Origin: Hymenobacter negativus
Lineage (GTDB): Bacteria; Bacteroidota; Bacteroidia; Cytophagales; Hymenobacteraceae
Length of the DNA stretch: 64,000 nucleotides
Assembly (NCBI RefSeq): GCF_017571495.1
Contig: NZ_JAGETZ010000016.1
Span: 1 to 64,000, forward strand
Direction: 5' to 3'
Below, one piece after another: positions 28,001 to 34,670 of this stretch. A program made the translations under genes and the position numbers. The stretch's first letter is position 1. Each line of letters opens with the position of its first letter. The notes below the pieces were generated by a model. That model was not told the origin of the DNA. It saw nothing but the letters and a program-made list of their open reading frames with translations, and did not search any database.

Positions 28001-29423
28001 CGCCGGTGGAGTGGCCAATACCTTCACCATCGTGCAGCCCGCTGCTGGTGCTTCGTTGAGCGCCGCCGTAGCCGTCACCGGCGAAAGCAATACGGCCAAC
28101 AGCACCACCAGCTTCACCTCTGCAGCTACCAACCAGCCCCCGGTAGCTTACATGGTAGTGAATACCCTGCAAGGCCCCCGTGGTAACACCGCTGCCGCAC
28201 TGCCCATCGACCCGCTCCGCGCTTCCGACCCGGAGAATGCGCTCAGCACCACGGCCGCTTTCACGCTGGTAAGCGTACCCACGGCCGCCCAGGGCGTGCT
28301 CTCCTACAACAATGGCGCGAGCTACGTAGCCGCCACTGCCGGCCAAACGCTGACTGCTACACAAGCCGCTTCGTTGCGCTTCCAACCCACTGCGGGCTAT
28401 GTGGGCAATGCAGCCTTCTCCTACCTGACCACCGACAACGCAGGCAACCAATCAATGGCCGTGAACTACTCCATCCCGGTGGCAGCGGACATGAACTCGA
28501 CCTATCAGGTGTATAACGCTGCCAAAGGTGGCAGCAACAAGTACCAGACCGGTGACGCCCTGGCGCAGGTAGTTGACCCCAACACGGTAGTTTACAACAG
28601 CACCGGTGCCGTATACAACACCGCTGGGGTGCTGCAAAGCGGCGCGGCCAACGGCCTAGCCACCACCGGCACCAACGCCGTGCTGGCCTCGGGTACTTTG
28701 CCCACGGGCGTCAGCCTTGACCCCGCCACCGGCCGCATCTACGTGAGCAATGCCGCCCTGCTGCCGCGCATCACGACGGCAACCAGCTACCCCCTTACCA
28801 TCACCACCACCGACCTGAACGGCGGTACCAACACCGTACCCGTAACCTTCACGCTGGGCGCTTACCCGCTGCCGGTGGAGCTGGTGTCGTTCACGGCGCA
28901 GGCGGTGAACAATGCGGACGCGGCGCTGGCCTGGACGACGGCCTCGGAGAAGAACAACGCCCGCTTCGAGGTCGAGCGCAGCCTCAACGGCACGGACTAC
29001 GCCTGGATTGGGCAGGTGAACGGGCAGGGCAGCACCAGCCAGGCCACGGCCTACGCCCTGACCGACGCCGGCATCGGCCCCAAAGCCGCGGGCCTGGTGT
29101 ACTACCGCCTCAAGCAGGTCGACGCCGACGGCGCGTTCAGCTACTCGCCCGTGCGCTCGCTGAGCTTTGCCAAGAACTTGGCACCGGCCCTGGGCCTGTA
29201 CCCCAACCCGGCGGCGGGGGCCACGACGCTGGATTTGCGCCAGCTGCCGGCCGGGGCGTATGAGGTGCGCGTGCTCGACGCCACGGGCCGGGTGGTGGTG
29301 CAAGTGGTGCGGGCCGCGGGCCTGGCCCAGGCGCTGGGGCTCGAGGCGCTGGCCAGCGGCAGCTACACGGTGCAGGTGCTGGGCCAGGGCCTGCGCCTGA
29401 GCACGCGCCTGGTCAAGCAATAG
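22059..29423 (+). CDS. Giant T9SS-exported DUF11-repeat surface protein
   Basis: About 2454 residues from the chosen ATG. I start it at 22059 because this gives a good signal peptide (MSATLRLLLVLLAWSALHQS, cleavage near EAQAQ); the frame upstream begins with TTG and lacks one. Three N-terminal repeats share 'NFATRPS..WKA..VEGFP' and 'V.NF.VRVQDID....FVDQV.F' signatures (about 30-890). Between and after these lie cadherin-like segments ('PTAAQGVLYYN...Y') and about ten DUF11 repeats. The last 190 residues hold 'YPLPVELVSFTAQAVNNADAAL', the TASEKNN..FEVERS segment and a T9SS type A sorting domain (LYPNPAAG, final LVKQ). The architecture closely parallels the upstream 3210-residue protein, so the two are paralogs. 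No enzymatic motif is seen; an adhesion role is inferred. Confidence 0.85.
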   Translation: MSATLRLLLVLLAWSALHQSEAQAQSCTQLTTLNYTANGTATGDRRAATATVNGTTITTSGYSSPVTGGNTNVFSVGTNAALPSKALVWQQNTQGATDAVAGQPTTAATVTYTFSRPVTGLTLVLSDIDADATAGKFTDKVTFDGYVNATDATPITLVASDVTLGNQNTFVAGSNAVQGTGNSDADVADNVTVRFSQPVSKLVLSYQNAYPYNAADNRNQAMGINSIAFCSEADVYAQFTAGPATATASQNVVYTVAFGNNGPDIAATTVTRKVTVPTGATVTNLGGGTLSGNVIDFGNVSSLASGTSSSFTYAYNLPSTAGTYNNTATITAGTTATAYDPTANNSANRSVLVSAGATPCTTAPVDLDFRTRQSGENWKAKVLEGVPALASATKVSTAYSSADNNSTFAIGTLTGTTLRWGVDYSGGNGGDPNSSTVTYTFDRLVSNFSVRVQDIDGNVSGAAGSIGRSGFVDQVEFAASNGVAAVTPIVNKVVPTSSTLSVSGSIATAGTSAATSADDGAVVVSFANPIKTLTITYRNVVTGVGFLGAATTYAAQAVGIDLMSWCRLQPVANNVTTATLPSSAGQVSISGLSSAVDGMVQNYTLTSVPTAAQGVLYYNSNGSTYTAITAVQTLTAAQAATLRFDPAPGASGNITFGYTVTDDADLVSNTATYTIPVNDVTCTVNTTAINFATRPSEDWKAHPVEGFPAGSPRTAVSTSGYTTPTSATISTFMTAPVNGVQTLQWLTDYANTTAKSSSVTFNFSRAVSNFAIRVQDIDAVQNDGNSFIDQVTFSGANGATVVTPALSAVNPDNGAVIINGNMATGTVNNTSIDDASVVAYFASPITSLTLTYANTSTYNTNPTQQAIGIDLMSWCQLAPTAAAVANASLPATAPQTAITALSGTADGVIQFYTLGAVTAGSGVLYVNGVPATAGQQITPAQAAQLSFDPNPNFVGTAAFTYTSTDGQNNTSAAANYTIPVSAVADVTTALSGPATLNPGQPSGTYTATFTNLGPSVAGGVLQTVGLPAGATNVLVNGAAYTPTGNVISFGPSTTLASGTTNSFTFSFTPATTATGTLGLLSTVSTTTPEGTNAGPNSSNLSATVAPVADVATTIVATTTSVAAGTLASATTPPKYTATFSNNGPVTASGVTAAVQLPAGLTNVTATNGGVYNSTTGVISYAGLTSLANGATTTSVITFDAPIAGPVMATSTIATTNTEATLTANNQASASMSITPAFDLVSMLSGPASAVQGNLVTLALTTTNNGPSAATGATPTIQLVAGLSNVFVSNGGSYDSGTGLVTFPAIGTLPNGQTVTNSVSFRAPATAFAPSALVTPNTAGAGETSIANNTGYLNGAATSTNLTISGTTTDQSNIYTKVSTTTPGPNAGSPVSVTVVTGNNGPMSAPNVVQTVQLLPGLAASIQLNSVLGTLAGNLVTFASGATYNNLTGIVTYPTIASQASGSSVSSTITFTAPANVGNNGQLLVMAAVRNDNTDPVPADNVANTTVVVTPTTDLTATLMGPTSVIAGQPVRYTATFVNNGPAVAGGYNVAGTQTSGVTETVQLPAGLTAVSITDAAGTTVTGATYNATTGLVTFPTLTTDPVGAVQAFNISFVAPAASFVVRSNVTTATPDGSPAGNTTSLAATVTPTADLTTTIAGPASAVAGNAVTYSTTTTNAGPSAAASVVPTIQLAAGLTTVSVSNGSYNSVSGLVTFNTTPSLLSGASVTNSVTFVMPNPASGQIAGVASATSSTIDRNAGNGAASVATSVAPATAVAASATSATADVVAAVSAASSVAANSPITFTATFSNSGTDAAANVVPSLQLPAGLTMGTISNSGVYNPTTGLVSWPVIASLANGSSVAYTVTLTAPATGSLVATATTSATTSEPATAAAQSNDVAQATVSITAVFDEVTALSGPASALPGTSQTYTVTAVNNGPSPTANATIQTVTLPVGVVASNISNGGVQTGNVITWTIPAGQVSGAAGGVANTFTIVQPAAGASLSAAVAVTGESNTANSTTSFTSAATNQPPVAYMVVNTLQGPRGNTAAALPIDPLRASDPENALSTTAAFTLVSVPTAAQGVLSYNNGASYVAATAGQTLTATQAASLRFQPTAGYVGNAAFSYLTTDNAGNQSMAVNYSIPVAADMNSTYQVYNAAKGGSNKYQTGDALAQVVDPNTVVYNSTGAVYNTAGVLQSGAANGLATTGTNAVLASGTLPTGVSLDPATGRIYVSNAALLPRITTATSYPLTITTTDLNGGTNTVPVTFTLGAYPLPVELVSFTAQAVNNADAALAWTTASEKNNARFEVERSLNGTDYAWIGQVNGQGSTSQATAYALTDAGIGPKAAGLVYYRLKQVDADGAFSYSPVRSLSFAKNLAPALGLYPNPAAGATTLDLRQLPAGAYEVRVLDATGRVVVQVVRAAGLAQALGLEALASGSYTVQVLGQGLRLSTRLVKQ

Positions 29424-29478
29424 CCCAGGCCAGCAATCGCTGAGGCCAAGAAGCCGAAGCCGAGACCGCCGGCCGGAA

Positions 29479-29511
29479 AAGGCCCTCCCCACAAACGGGA
29501 GGGCCTTTTTT
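29479..29511 (+). terminator. Intrinsic terminator after the 2454-residue gene
   Basis: Eleven-bp perfect stem (aaggccctccc 29479-29489 with gggagggcctt 29497-29507), 7-nt loop, followed by T residues to 29511. Its stem is nearly identical in sequence to the terminator after the paralogous upstream gene, which suggests the terminators were duplicated with the genes. Confidence 0.92.
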
Positions 29512-29594
29512 ACATTACAGCGGAAGCGCAGCCATAACCCGATTACCAGAATTGGGGTTAAACCCGCTGGCGGCTGGTTTTTCGCCCGAACTTC

Positions 29595-30515
29595 ATGGAT
29601 TACGACGTATTAATTATTGGCGCGGGCAGTGCCGGGCTGTCGGCAGCACTCACGCTGGGACGCTGCCTGCGCCGCGTGTTGGTGGCCGATGGTGGCCCAC
29701 CCCGCAACGAGCAGTCGCCCGGCGTACACGGTTTCCTTACCCGCGACGGCATTCGGCCGGCTGAGCTGCTGCGCCTGGGCCAGGAGCAATTGAAGCCCTA
29801 CGATACCGTAGAAGTAAAATGCCTGCAAATCGACACGCTTGAGCGGCAGGGGAGGGGCTTCCGCGCCACCGGCCACGGCACTGCCGACGATGCGCCTGCT
29901 GTCATTACCGCGCGGCGGGTGCTACTGGCTACTGGCGTGTCGGATATCCTACCGCCGTTGCCGGGCTTTCGTGAGTTGTGGGGGCGGGGAGTGCTGCATT
30001 GCCCGTACTGCCACGGCTGGGAGGTGCGCCACCAGCCACTGGCCGTGTACGGCCAGGGCCGTACCGTAACGGGTTTGGCGCTATTGGTGAGCCGCTGGAG
30101 CCGCGATGTCATCGTCGTCACCAACGGCCCTGGCCACCTCTCGTCCAATGCCCGTCGCCGGTTGCGCCGTGAGAAAATCGGTATTCGCGAAGAGCCCATC
30201 AAAGGCCTTGTCGGTACGCTCGGGCGCGATTTGCGCTGCATCCAATTTGCCGATGGCAGCGAGTTGGAGCGGGCCGCGCTGTTCTTGCACGCACCACAGC
30301 ACCAGCGCACACCATTGGCTGCCAATCTGGGGGCGCGCCTCAACAGCAAAGGCGCCGTGTGGGTCGATTCGAAGCTTCATACTTCCATTGCCGGCCTTTA
30401 TGCCGCCGGCGATACCAAACCCGGTACTCAACAAGCCCTCTTAGCTGCCGCCGATGGCAATCACGCCGCCATCGTCATCAATGAAAGCCTGACGCGCGAG
30501 GAATGCCCACGATAA
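29595..30515 (+). CDS. Thioredoxin-reductase-like NAD(P)/FAD-dependent oxidoreductase
   Basis: 306 residues, cytoplasmic flavoprotein of the thioredoxin reductase fold. FAD-binding GxGxxG (IIGAGSAGLSAA) lies at residues 7-18, a second ATG motif (LLATGVSD) near 111-118, a redox CPYC pair at Cys136 and Cys139 within 'CPYCHGWE', a weak NADPH-binding 'YGQGRTVTG' near 149-157, and a C-terminal 'GLYAAGDT' FAD motif near 268-275. Length is typical of low-molecular-weight TrxR. The CPYCHGWE form of the active site, rather than the classical CATC, groups it with TrxR-like dithiol oxidases and related Bacteroidota oxidoreductases instead of genuine TrxB. It stands alone between the giant-gene terminator and a convergent sigma factor. 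Physiological substrate unknown. Confidence 0.85.
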   Translation: MDYDVLIIGAGSAGLSAALTLGRCLRRVLVADGGPPRNEQSPGVHGFLTRDGIRPAELLRLGQEQLKPYDTVEVKCLQIDTLERQGRGFRATGHGTADDAPAVITARRVLLATGVSDILPPLPGFRELWGRGVLHCPYCHGWEVRHQPLAVYGQGRTVTGLALLVSRWSRDVIVVTNGPGHLSSNARRRLRREKIGIREEPIKGLVGTLGRDLRCIQFADGSELERAALFLHAPQHQRTPLAANLGARLNSKGAVWVDSKLHTSIAGLYAAGDTKPGTQQALLAAADGNHAAIVINESLTREECPR

Positions 30516-30520
30516 GTCGT

Positions 30521-30580
30521 TAATGATTAGGGGTTAATGATTAATGACCCATTGGCATAATCATTAACCCCTAATCATTA
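30521..30580. terminator. Perfect 23-bp inverted repeat, bidirectional terminator
   Basis: A perfect 23-bp inverted repeat (30521-30543 and 30558-30580) with a 14-nt spacer lies between the convergent stop codons at 30515 and 30594. Each arm itself contains two copies of taatgatta flanking agggg. Position and symmetry suit a bidirectional terminator, although it is AT-rich and may be a dispersed repeat element. Confidence 0.6.
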
Positions 30581-30593
30581 ATCGTTATAAAGC

Positions 30594-31148
30594 CTACCGC
30601 GCCATTTGGGAGAGTACCTGTATTGCAGCACGGGCCCGGGTTTTCACGGTAGCCAGCGGAACACCAAGTTTCTCGGCGGTTTCGGCCTGGGTGAAGCCGC
30701 CGAAGTAGAGCAGGTCGATTACTTCGCGCTGCTTGGGCTTGAGCAGGAGCGTGAGCTCGCGCAAGCCAATGTGCTCGGGGTTGAATGTGGAGGCGGCTGA
30801 GGCGCGTTGAGCGCTTCCCACTTCCAGCGACTTGGTGGTGCTGTGGAAACGATGGCGCGGACTCCGCAGCGCATCAATGGCCTGGTTGCAGCACACCCGC
30901 ACCATCCAGGTGAAGAGACGGCCCCGGGCAGCATCGTAGCGGTCAATACTCAGCCAGACTTTCAGCAAGCCTTCCTGCAACACGTCCTGGGCCAGGGCTT
31001 CGTCGTGCACCAGGCGCAGAATTACCGCTAGCAGGTTGCGGGAATACCGGTCGTGTAGAATACGCAGAGCCTGCTCGTCGCGGGCTACAAGGCGCTGCAC
31101 GAGGGATTCTTCGTCCGTTGCCGGAGGCAACGTCGGAGTTGAATTCAT
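30594..31148 (-). CDS. ECF-type RNA polymerase sigma factor
   Basis: 184 residues. Region 2 (about 22-95) contains the -10 recognition helix signature 'AQDVLQEGLLKVWLSIDRYD', with a following 'FTWMVRVCCNQAIDALR'. Region 4 (about 127-180) has a helix-turn-helix in 'LKPKQREVIDLLYFGGFTQ' and 'ETAEKLGVPLATVKTR'. The linker between the two is short and Ser-rich, as expected for an ECF factor of the SigK/RpoE class. No anti-sigma gene lies next to it, unlike many ECF loci; the next upstream gene on this strand is far away. It could respond to oxidative or envelope stress, but the window does not show which genes it controls. Confidence 0.9.
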   Translation of the reverse strand: MNSTPTLPPATDEESLVQRLVARDEQALRILHDRYSRNLLAVILRLVHDEALAQDVLQEGLLKVWLSIDRYDAARGRLFTWMVRVCCNQAIDALRSPRHRFHSTTKSLEVGSAQRASAASTFNPEHIGLRELTLLLKPKQREVIDLLYFGGFTQAETAEKLGVPLATVKTRARAAIQVLSQMAR

Positions 31149-31493
31149 AAAGATGGGAGAGAAAATAGAGGCTTTGCCGACAGGCTGCTGTAGCGGCCTG
31201 GTACAATGCCCGGGATGGGATAAACGGAACAGTATAGTAAGGGGTTAGGTATATAATTTGGGGGTTGAGGTGGAAGGAGGAGAATAATGATTAGCTAACA
31301 GAAATAGGAATTGTGCCAGAACCTACGACGGATTTTCGGGGCTGGATTGCGGCCCAGCACAAGAAAAACAGGGTTTTATCCCTGAACGCTGCCGTAGTGC
31401 CGGAAACAAATTGGCTCCCAATTGCTTGCTGAAGTGCGCAAAACCAGCTCATTAACAGTTGGCATAGTTCATCATTTCCACTACTCCGATAGC
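31149..31493. other. Divergent gap between sigma factor and alpha/beta hydrolase
   Basis: 345 bp between divergent start codons. A TATAATTTG-like box lies near 31251-31259 on the plus strand, with one extra base compared with TAnnTTTG. No other gene or hairpin of note is visible. The ORF of the hydrolase extends upstream in frame to 31422, but the ATG at 31494 matches the family N terminus better. Confidence 0.45.
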
Positions 31494-32201
31494 ATGCCTC
31501 ATACCATTGTCGCCCTGCACTGCTGGGCCAGCGCCGGCCGCGAATACGATGCGCTACGCGCCCTGCTCCCCGATGCTGAATTGCTGGCCCCCGACCTGCC
31601 CGGCTTTGGCAGCCAGTCCGTGCCCGCTGGGTTCGACTACTCGGTGCGGGCCTATGCCGACTGGGTGGCCAAGTACATTCGGGAGCATAGCGTGACCGAT
31701 TTTACCCTGATAGGCCACAGCATGAGCGGCAAAATGGCGCTGGCGTTGGCCGCTCGGCAGCCGGTGGGCCTGCGCCAACTGGTGCTGCTTTCGCCCTCGC
31801 CGCCCGCCGGCGAACCCATGACCGATGACGACCGCGCCGCCTCCTTAGCCGCCTTTGGCAAGCCCGAGGAAGCCGAGAAGACCTTCTGGAAAATCACCTG
31901 CCGACCGCTTTCGGCAGCATTCCATGCCCACGTCGTAGCCGATAATCTGCGGACTACCCAAAGTGCCTGGGCCAACTGGTTGGAATACGGAGCCCGCGAG
32001 GACATTACAGCCCTGATGCCGCTGCTAACCGTGCCCTGCCATGTGCTGGTGGGCGATGGCGACAAACCCATTCCACCGGATACACAGCGCCGCCTCACAC
32101 TGCCGCTGCTGCCGGCTGGCACGCCATTTACCGTGGTGCCCGGCGCCGGGCATTTGCTGCCACTGGAGGTGCCAGAAATAGTAGTGGAGGCGTTGGGATA
32201 A
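31494..32201 (+). CDS. Alpha/beta hydrolase
   Basis: About 235 residues from the ATG at 31494; the longer frame to 31422 adds 24 residues with no fold match. It is a soluble alpha/beta-hydrolase: first strand 'TIVALHCWASAG', a DLPGFG turn (34-39), the nucleophile elbow GHSMSG with Ser76, a C-terminal 'VGDGDKPI' likely carrying the acid, and a catalytic-His segment 'GAGHLLPLE' near the end. A short cap domain sits at about 105-165. Substrate unknown; similar proteins include esterases and MhpC/BioH-like enzymes. The stop lies 14 bp from the stop of the convergent patatin gene, with no room for a separate terminator. Confidence 0.85.
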   Translation: MPHTIVALHCWASAGREYDALRALLPDAELLAPDLPGFGSQSVPAGFDYSVRAYADWVAKYIREHSVTDFTLIGHSMSGKMALALAARQPVGLRQLVLLSPSPPAGEPMTDDDRAASLAAFGKPEEAEKTFWKITCRPLSAAFHAHVVADNLRTTQSAWANWLEYGAREDITALMPLLTVPCHVLVGDGDKPIPPDTQRRLTLPLLPAGTPFTVVPGAGHLLPLEVPEIVVEALG

Positions 32202-32215
32202 GGAACGTAGCGTCC

Positions 32216-34525
32216 CTATTCCAGCGCGCGACTGCGGAAGAGTAGGAAGCCCAAGTGCCCGTAGATGCCAAACCGCTCGGCGGGGTCGTCGTAGAAGCGG
32301 GCGTGCAGGGCCAGTGGGCCCACTGGTGTCTGGAAGATGAGGCCGGTGCTGGCCGTCACGCGGGGGCGTTCGAAGCCAGACCGCCGGACTGCCGTTTGCA
32401 AATCACCCTGCTTAAGGGCCTGGGCGTTGACGTGTATATATAGCTCGGTGCGCCATTCCAGCTTTTTGAGGAAGGGCTGGGTGTAGCGCACGCCCACGGC
32501 GGCGTACCGCGTCGAGCGGTAGCTGTCCAGAAACAGAGTGCGCGAGTCGGGCAGCGGCGCAAATACCGGGGCGGTGGTTTGCGAGGCACGGAGGGTAGAG
32601 AAAGTGGGCTGAGTGCTGGCCATCAATTCGCCAAAATAGCCCCAGGCGTGGCGGTCGCCACTGAGGGCGAAATACCGTTCCACGGTAGCCCGGAACTGCA
32701 GCCACTCGCGGTGCTGCGAGCTGGCCTCCTGCTCGGCCGTGGAGCCCGGCGTGTAGGTAGAAGAGCCCGTGACGGCGCGCAAGGTATACACGTAGCGGTG
32801 GCCGCTGGTAGAGTACTGCTTGCGGTTCAGAGTGTTGCGGGCCAGGCGCAGGGCGGCCGTTGCGCCCCGAAATACGGTTGCGTCAAGCACATCGGCAGAG
32901 TTTATCTCTTTGGAATTGGTGTATTCATCCTTGGTCACGAAAGTGGCTACGTCCAGTAGCAAGCGGCTGCGGTAGTTGGGACTAACGCCAAACTGCCCTC
33001 CCAGCTTGGTGTCCTGCTGCCGCACCTGAGTGTTGATAACGTCGCGGCCCAGCACCCCGCCGGTATTCTGAAAATCCCACTGGTTGTAGGTGATTTCGGG
33101 CTCGAAAAAGAACGGGATTTTGGCTGGTACATTGATGCGAAACGAGCCGTGAGCGCCGTTGTAGAAGCGGCCCAGGCTCACATCAGCCGAAGCGGTGTAG
33201 AGCAGCTTGCGCAGGTAGCGGTACTCGATGCCGAAATACAGGTTGTCGATGGGCCGGTTAGAGAGCACGAAGCCCACCTCGGTGCTCACGTTGTTGTTGC
33301 GCTGCGCGTCGACGCTGAAGATGTAGCCTTTGCGTGCAGCATCGTAGCGGATGCGCGGGTAAATGTTCTTAAAATAGTCATCAGATGCCAGCCGGTAGTA
33401 GCCTTCCTCAATATCATCGAGCGAATACTCGCGGCCGGAATGCGGAAAAAACCGGGCTGCGTATTCGTTCTGGTCGGGCCGCAGGCCGCGCACCTGCACT
33501 TCAATAAAGCGCGGCTTGGGTGCCAGGCCCTGAAAAGCCAGCCGCCGCTTTTGCAGCGCCACAGAATCGGCGCGCCGGCCGATGCGGGCCTTGATTTTGT
33601 CCATGTTGCGGCGCGCGGCCGTATCGCCTTCGGCAATAAAGTCCTTCACCCGGTCGAAATCGCCCACACCCAGGCCGTCAAGGTCGGGCTGGATATAGAT
33701 GCCATTTCTGCCCACGCTGCCGGTGTCAGCCACGCTGGTGCCCAGGAAAGCCACGGTGCTGGCCAACAGGGCATCGTCGTTTTTGGGGTATCGCTTGAAG
33801 GCTACATCGCCCACGTTCACCCCGATGATGATGTCCGGGGCGAAGGTTTTCTTCATCGTGTTGGTGGGGAAGTTGTCGTACACCGCGCCGTCGTAGTAGT
33901 ACTTGCCGTCGAGATTGCGAATGGGCCGGAACGCCAGCGGAAACGACATCGAGTTGCGAATAGCGTCGGATAGTGAGCCCTTGCTCTGCTCTACCTCTTG
34001 CCGCGTAAACACCTCCGAAGCCATGCAGCGGAAGGGCACAAACAGGTTGTCGAAGTTGTAGTTGCTGCTGGCCGAAGCCGGTGCCAGCAGGCGTGCCAGA
34101 GCCAGATTCAGGTTCAAATCATTCACCAAGTTGGTGCTCACACGGGCCTTCAATGTAGAATCGATGGCAATGCCCAGGCGCAGGGCCGAGGGCGATGGTT
34201 CGGCGGTGAGGAAATTGAATGTTTTGCTTTCCAGAGCCTTGCCCGACGTCCAGCGCTGAAAGTCGGAGCTGAGCACAATCTGCTCAATCTCATCGGGCGA
34301 GTAGCCGGCCGCGTACATGCCGCCAATCACAGCGCCCATGCTCGTGCCCACAATGCAGTCGATGGGAATGTGGTTTTTTTCGAGCTGCCGCAGCACCCCC
34401 ACGTGGGCAAGGCCCTTGGCCCCACCCCCGCTGAGCACGAGGCCCACTTTCTGGGCCTGGGCAGTAAAAAACCAACTATTCGCCAGCAAAAAAACCAGCA
34501 GTACTCTTGAGCAGAAGTGGACCAT
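32216..34525 (-). CDS. Patatin-like phospholipase fused to outer-membrane beta-barrel
   Basis: About 769 residues from the ATG at 34525, preferred because it begins directly at the signal peptide (MVHFCSRVLLVFLLANSWFF, cleavage near AQA); a longer start at 34552 adds 9 residues. The patatin domain (about 25-310) has the oxyanion motif GGGAKG (33-38), the nucleophile Ser62 in GTSMG and the catalytic Asp212 in YYYDGA. A POTRA-like segment (about 325-400) and an Omp85-type surface-antigen barrel (about 410-769) follow, ending in an aromatic/basic strand. This is the two-part layout of PlpD-type (type Vd-like) patatins, here with the barrel at the C terminus. Expected to hydrolyse phospholipids, at the cell surface or in the periplasm. 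It could act on host, prey or self lipids; which is unknown. Confidence 0.88.
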   Translation of the reverse strand: MVHFCSRVLLVFLLANSWFFTAQAQKVGLVLSGGGAKGLAHVGVLRQLEKNHIPIDCIVGTSMGAVIGGMYAAGYSPDEIEQIVLSSDFQRWTSGKALESKTFNFLTAEPSPSALRLGIAIDSTLKARVSTNLVNDLNLNLALARLLAPASASSNYNFDNLFVPFRCMASEVFTRQEVEQSKGSLSDAIRNSMSFPLAFRPIRNLDGKYYYDGAVYDNFPTNTMKKTFAPDIIIGVNVGDVAFKRYPKNDDALLASTVAFLGTSVADTGSVGRNGIYIQPDLDGLGVGDFDRVKDFIAEGDTAARRNMDKIKARIGRRADSVALQKRRLAFQGLAPKPRFIEVQVRGLRPDQNEYAARFFPHSGREYSLDDIEEGYYRLASDDYFKNIYPRIRYDAARKGYIFSVDAQRNNNVSTEVGFVLSNRPIDNLYFGIEYRYLRKLLYTASADVSLGRFYNGAHGSFRINVPAKIPFFFEPEITYNQWDFQNTGGVLGRDVINTQVRQQDTKLGGQFGVSPNYRSRLLLDVATFVTKDEYTNSKEINSADVLDATVFRGATAALRLARNTLNRKQYSTSGHRYVYTLRAVTGSSTYTPGSTAEQEASSQHREWLQFRATVERYFALSGDRHAWGYFGELMASTQPTFSTLRASQTTAPVFAPLPDSRTLFLDSYRSTRYAAVGVRYTQPFLKKLEWRTELYIHVNAQALKQGDLQTAVRRSGFERPRVTASTGLIFQTPVGPLALHARFYDDPAERFGIYGHLGFLLFRSRALE

Positions 34526-34670
34526 ACAAGGAGAGAAGCTGCGTCTTGTCAAGACGCTGTGTCAGGCTGTTACGCCACAGTGGTCCACGAGGTTATTGCA
34601 CCGTATTTATTCCTTTTAACTAATTAATATAAAGTAAATTGCTGTTGATAAAAGCTGAGTACCTGTTGCA

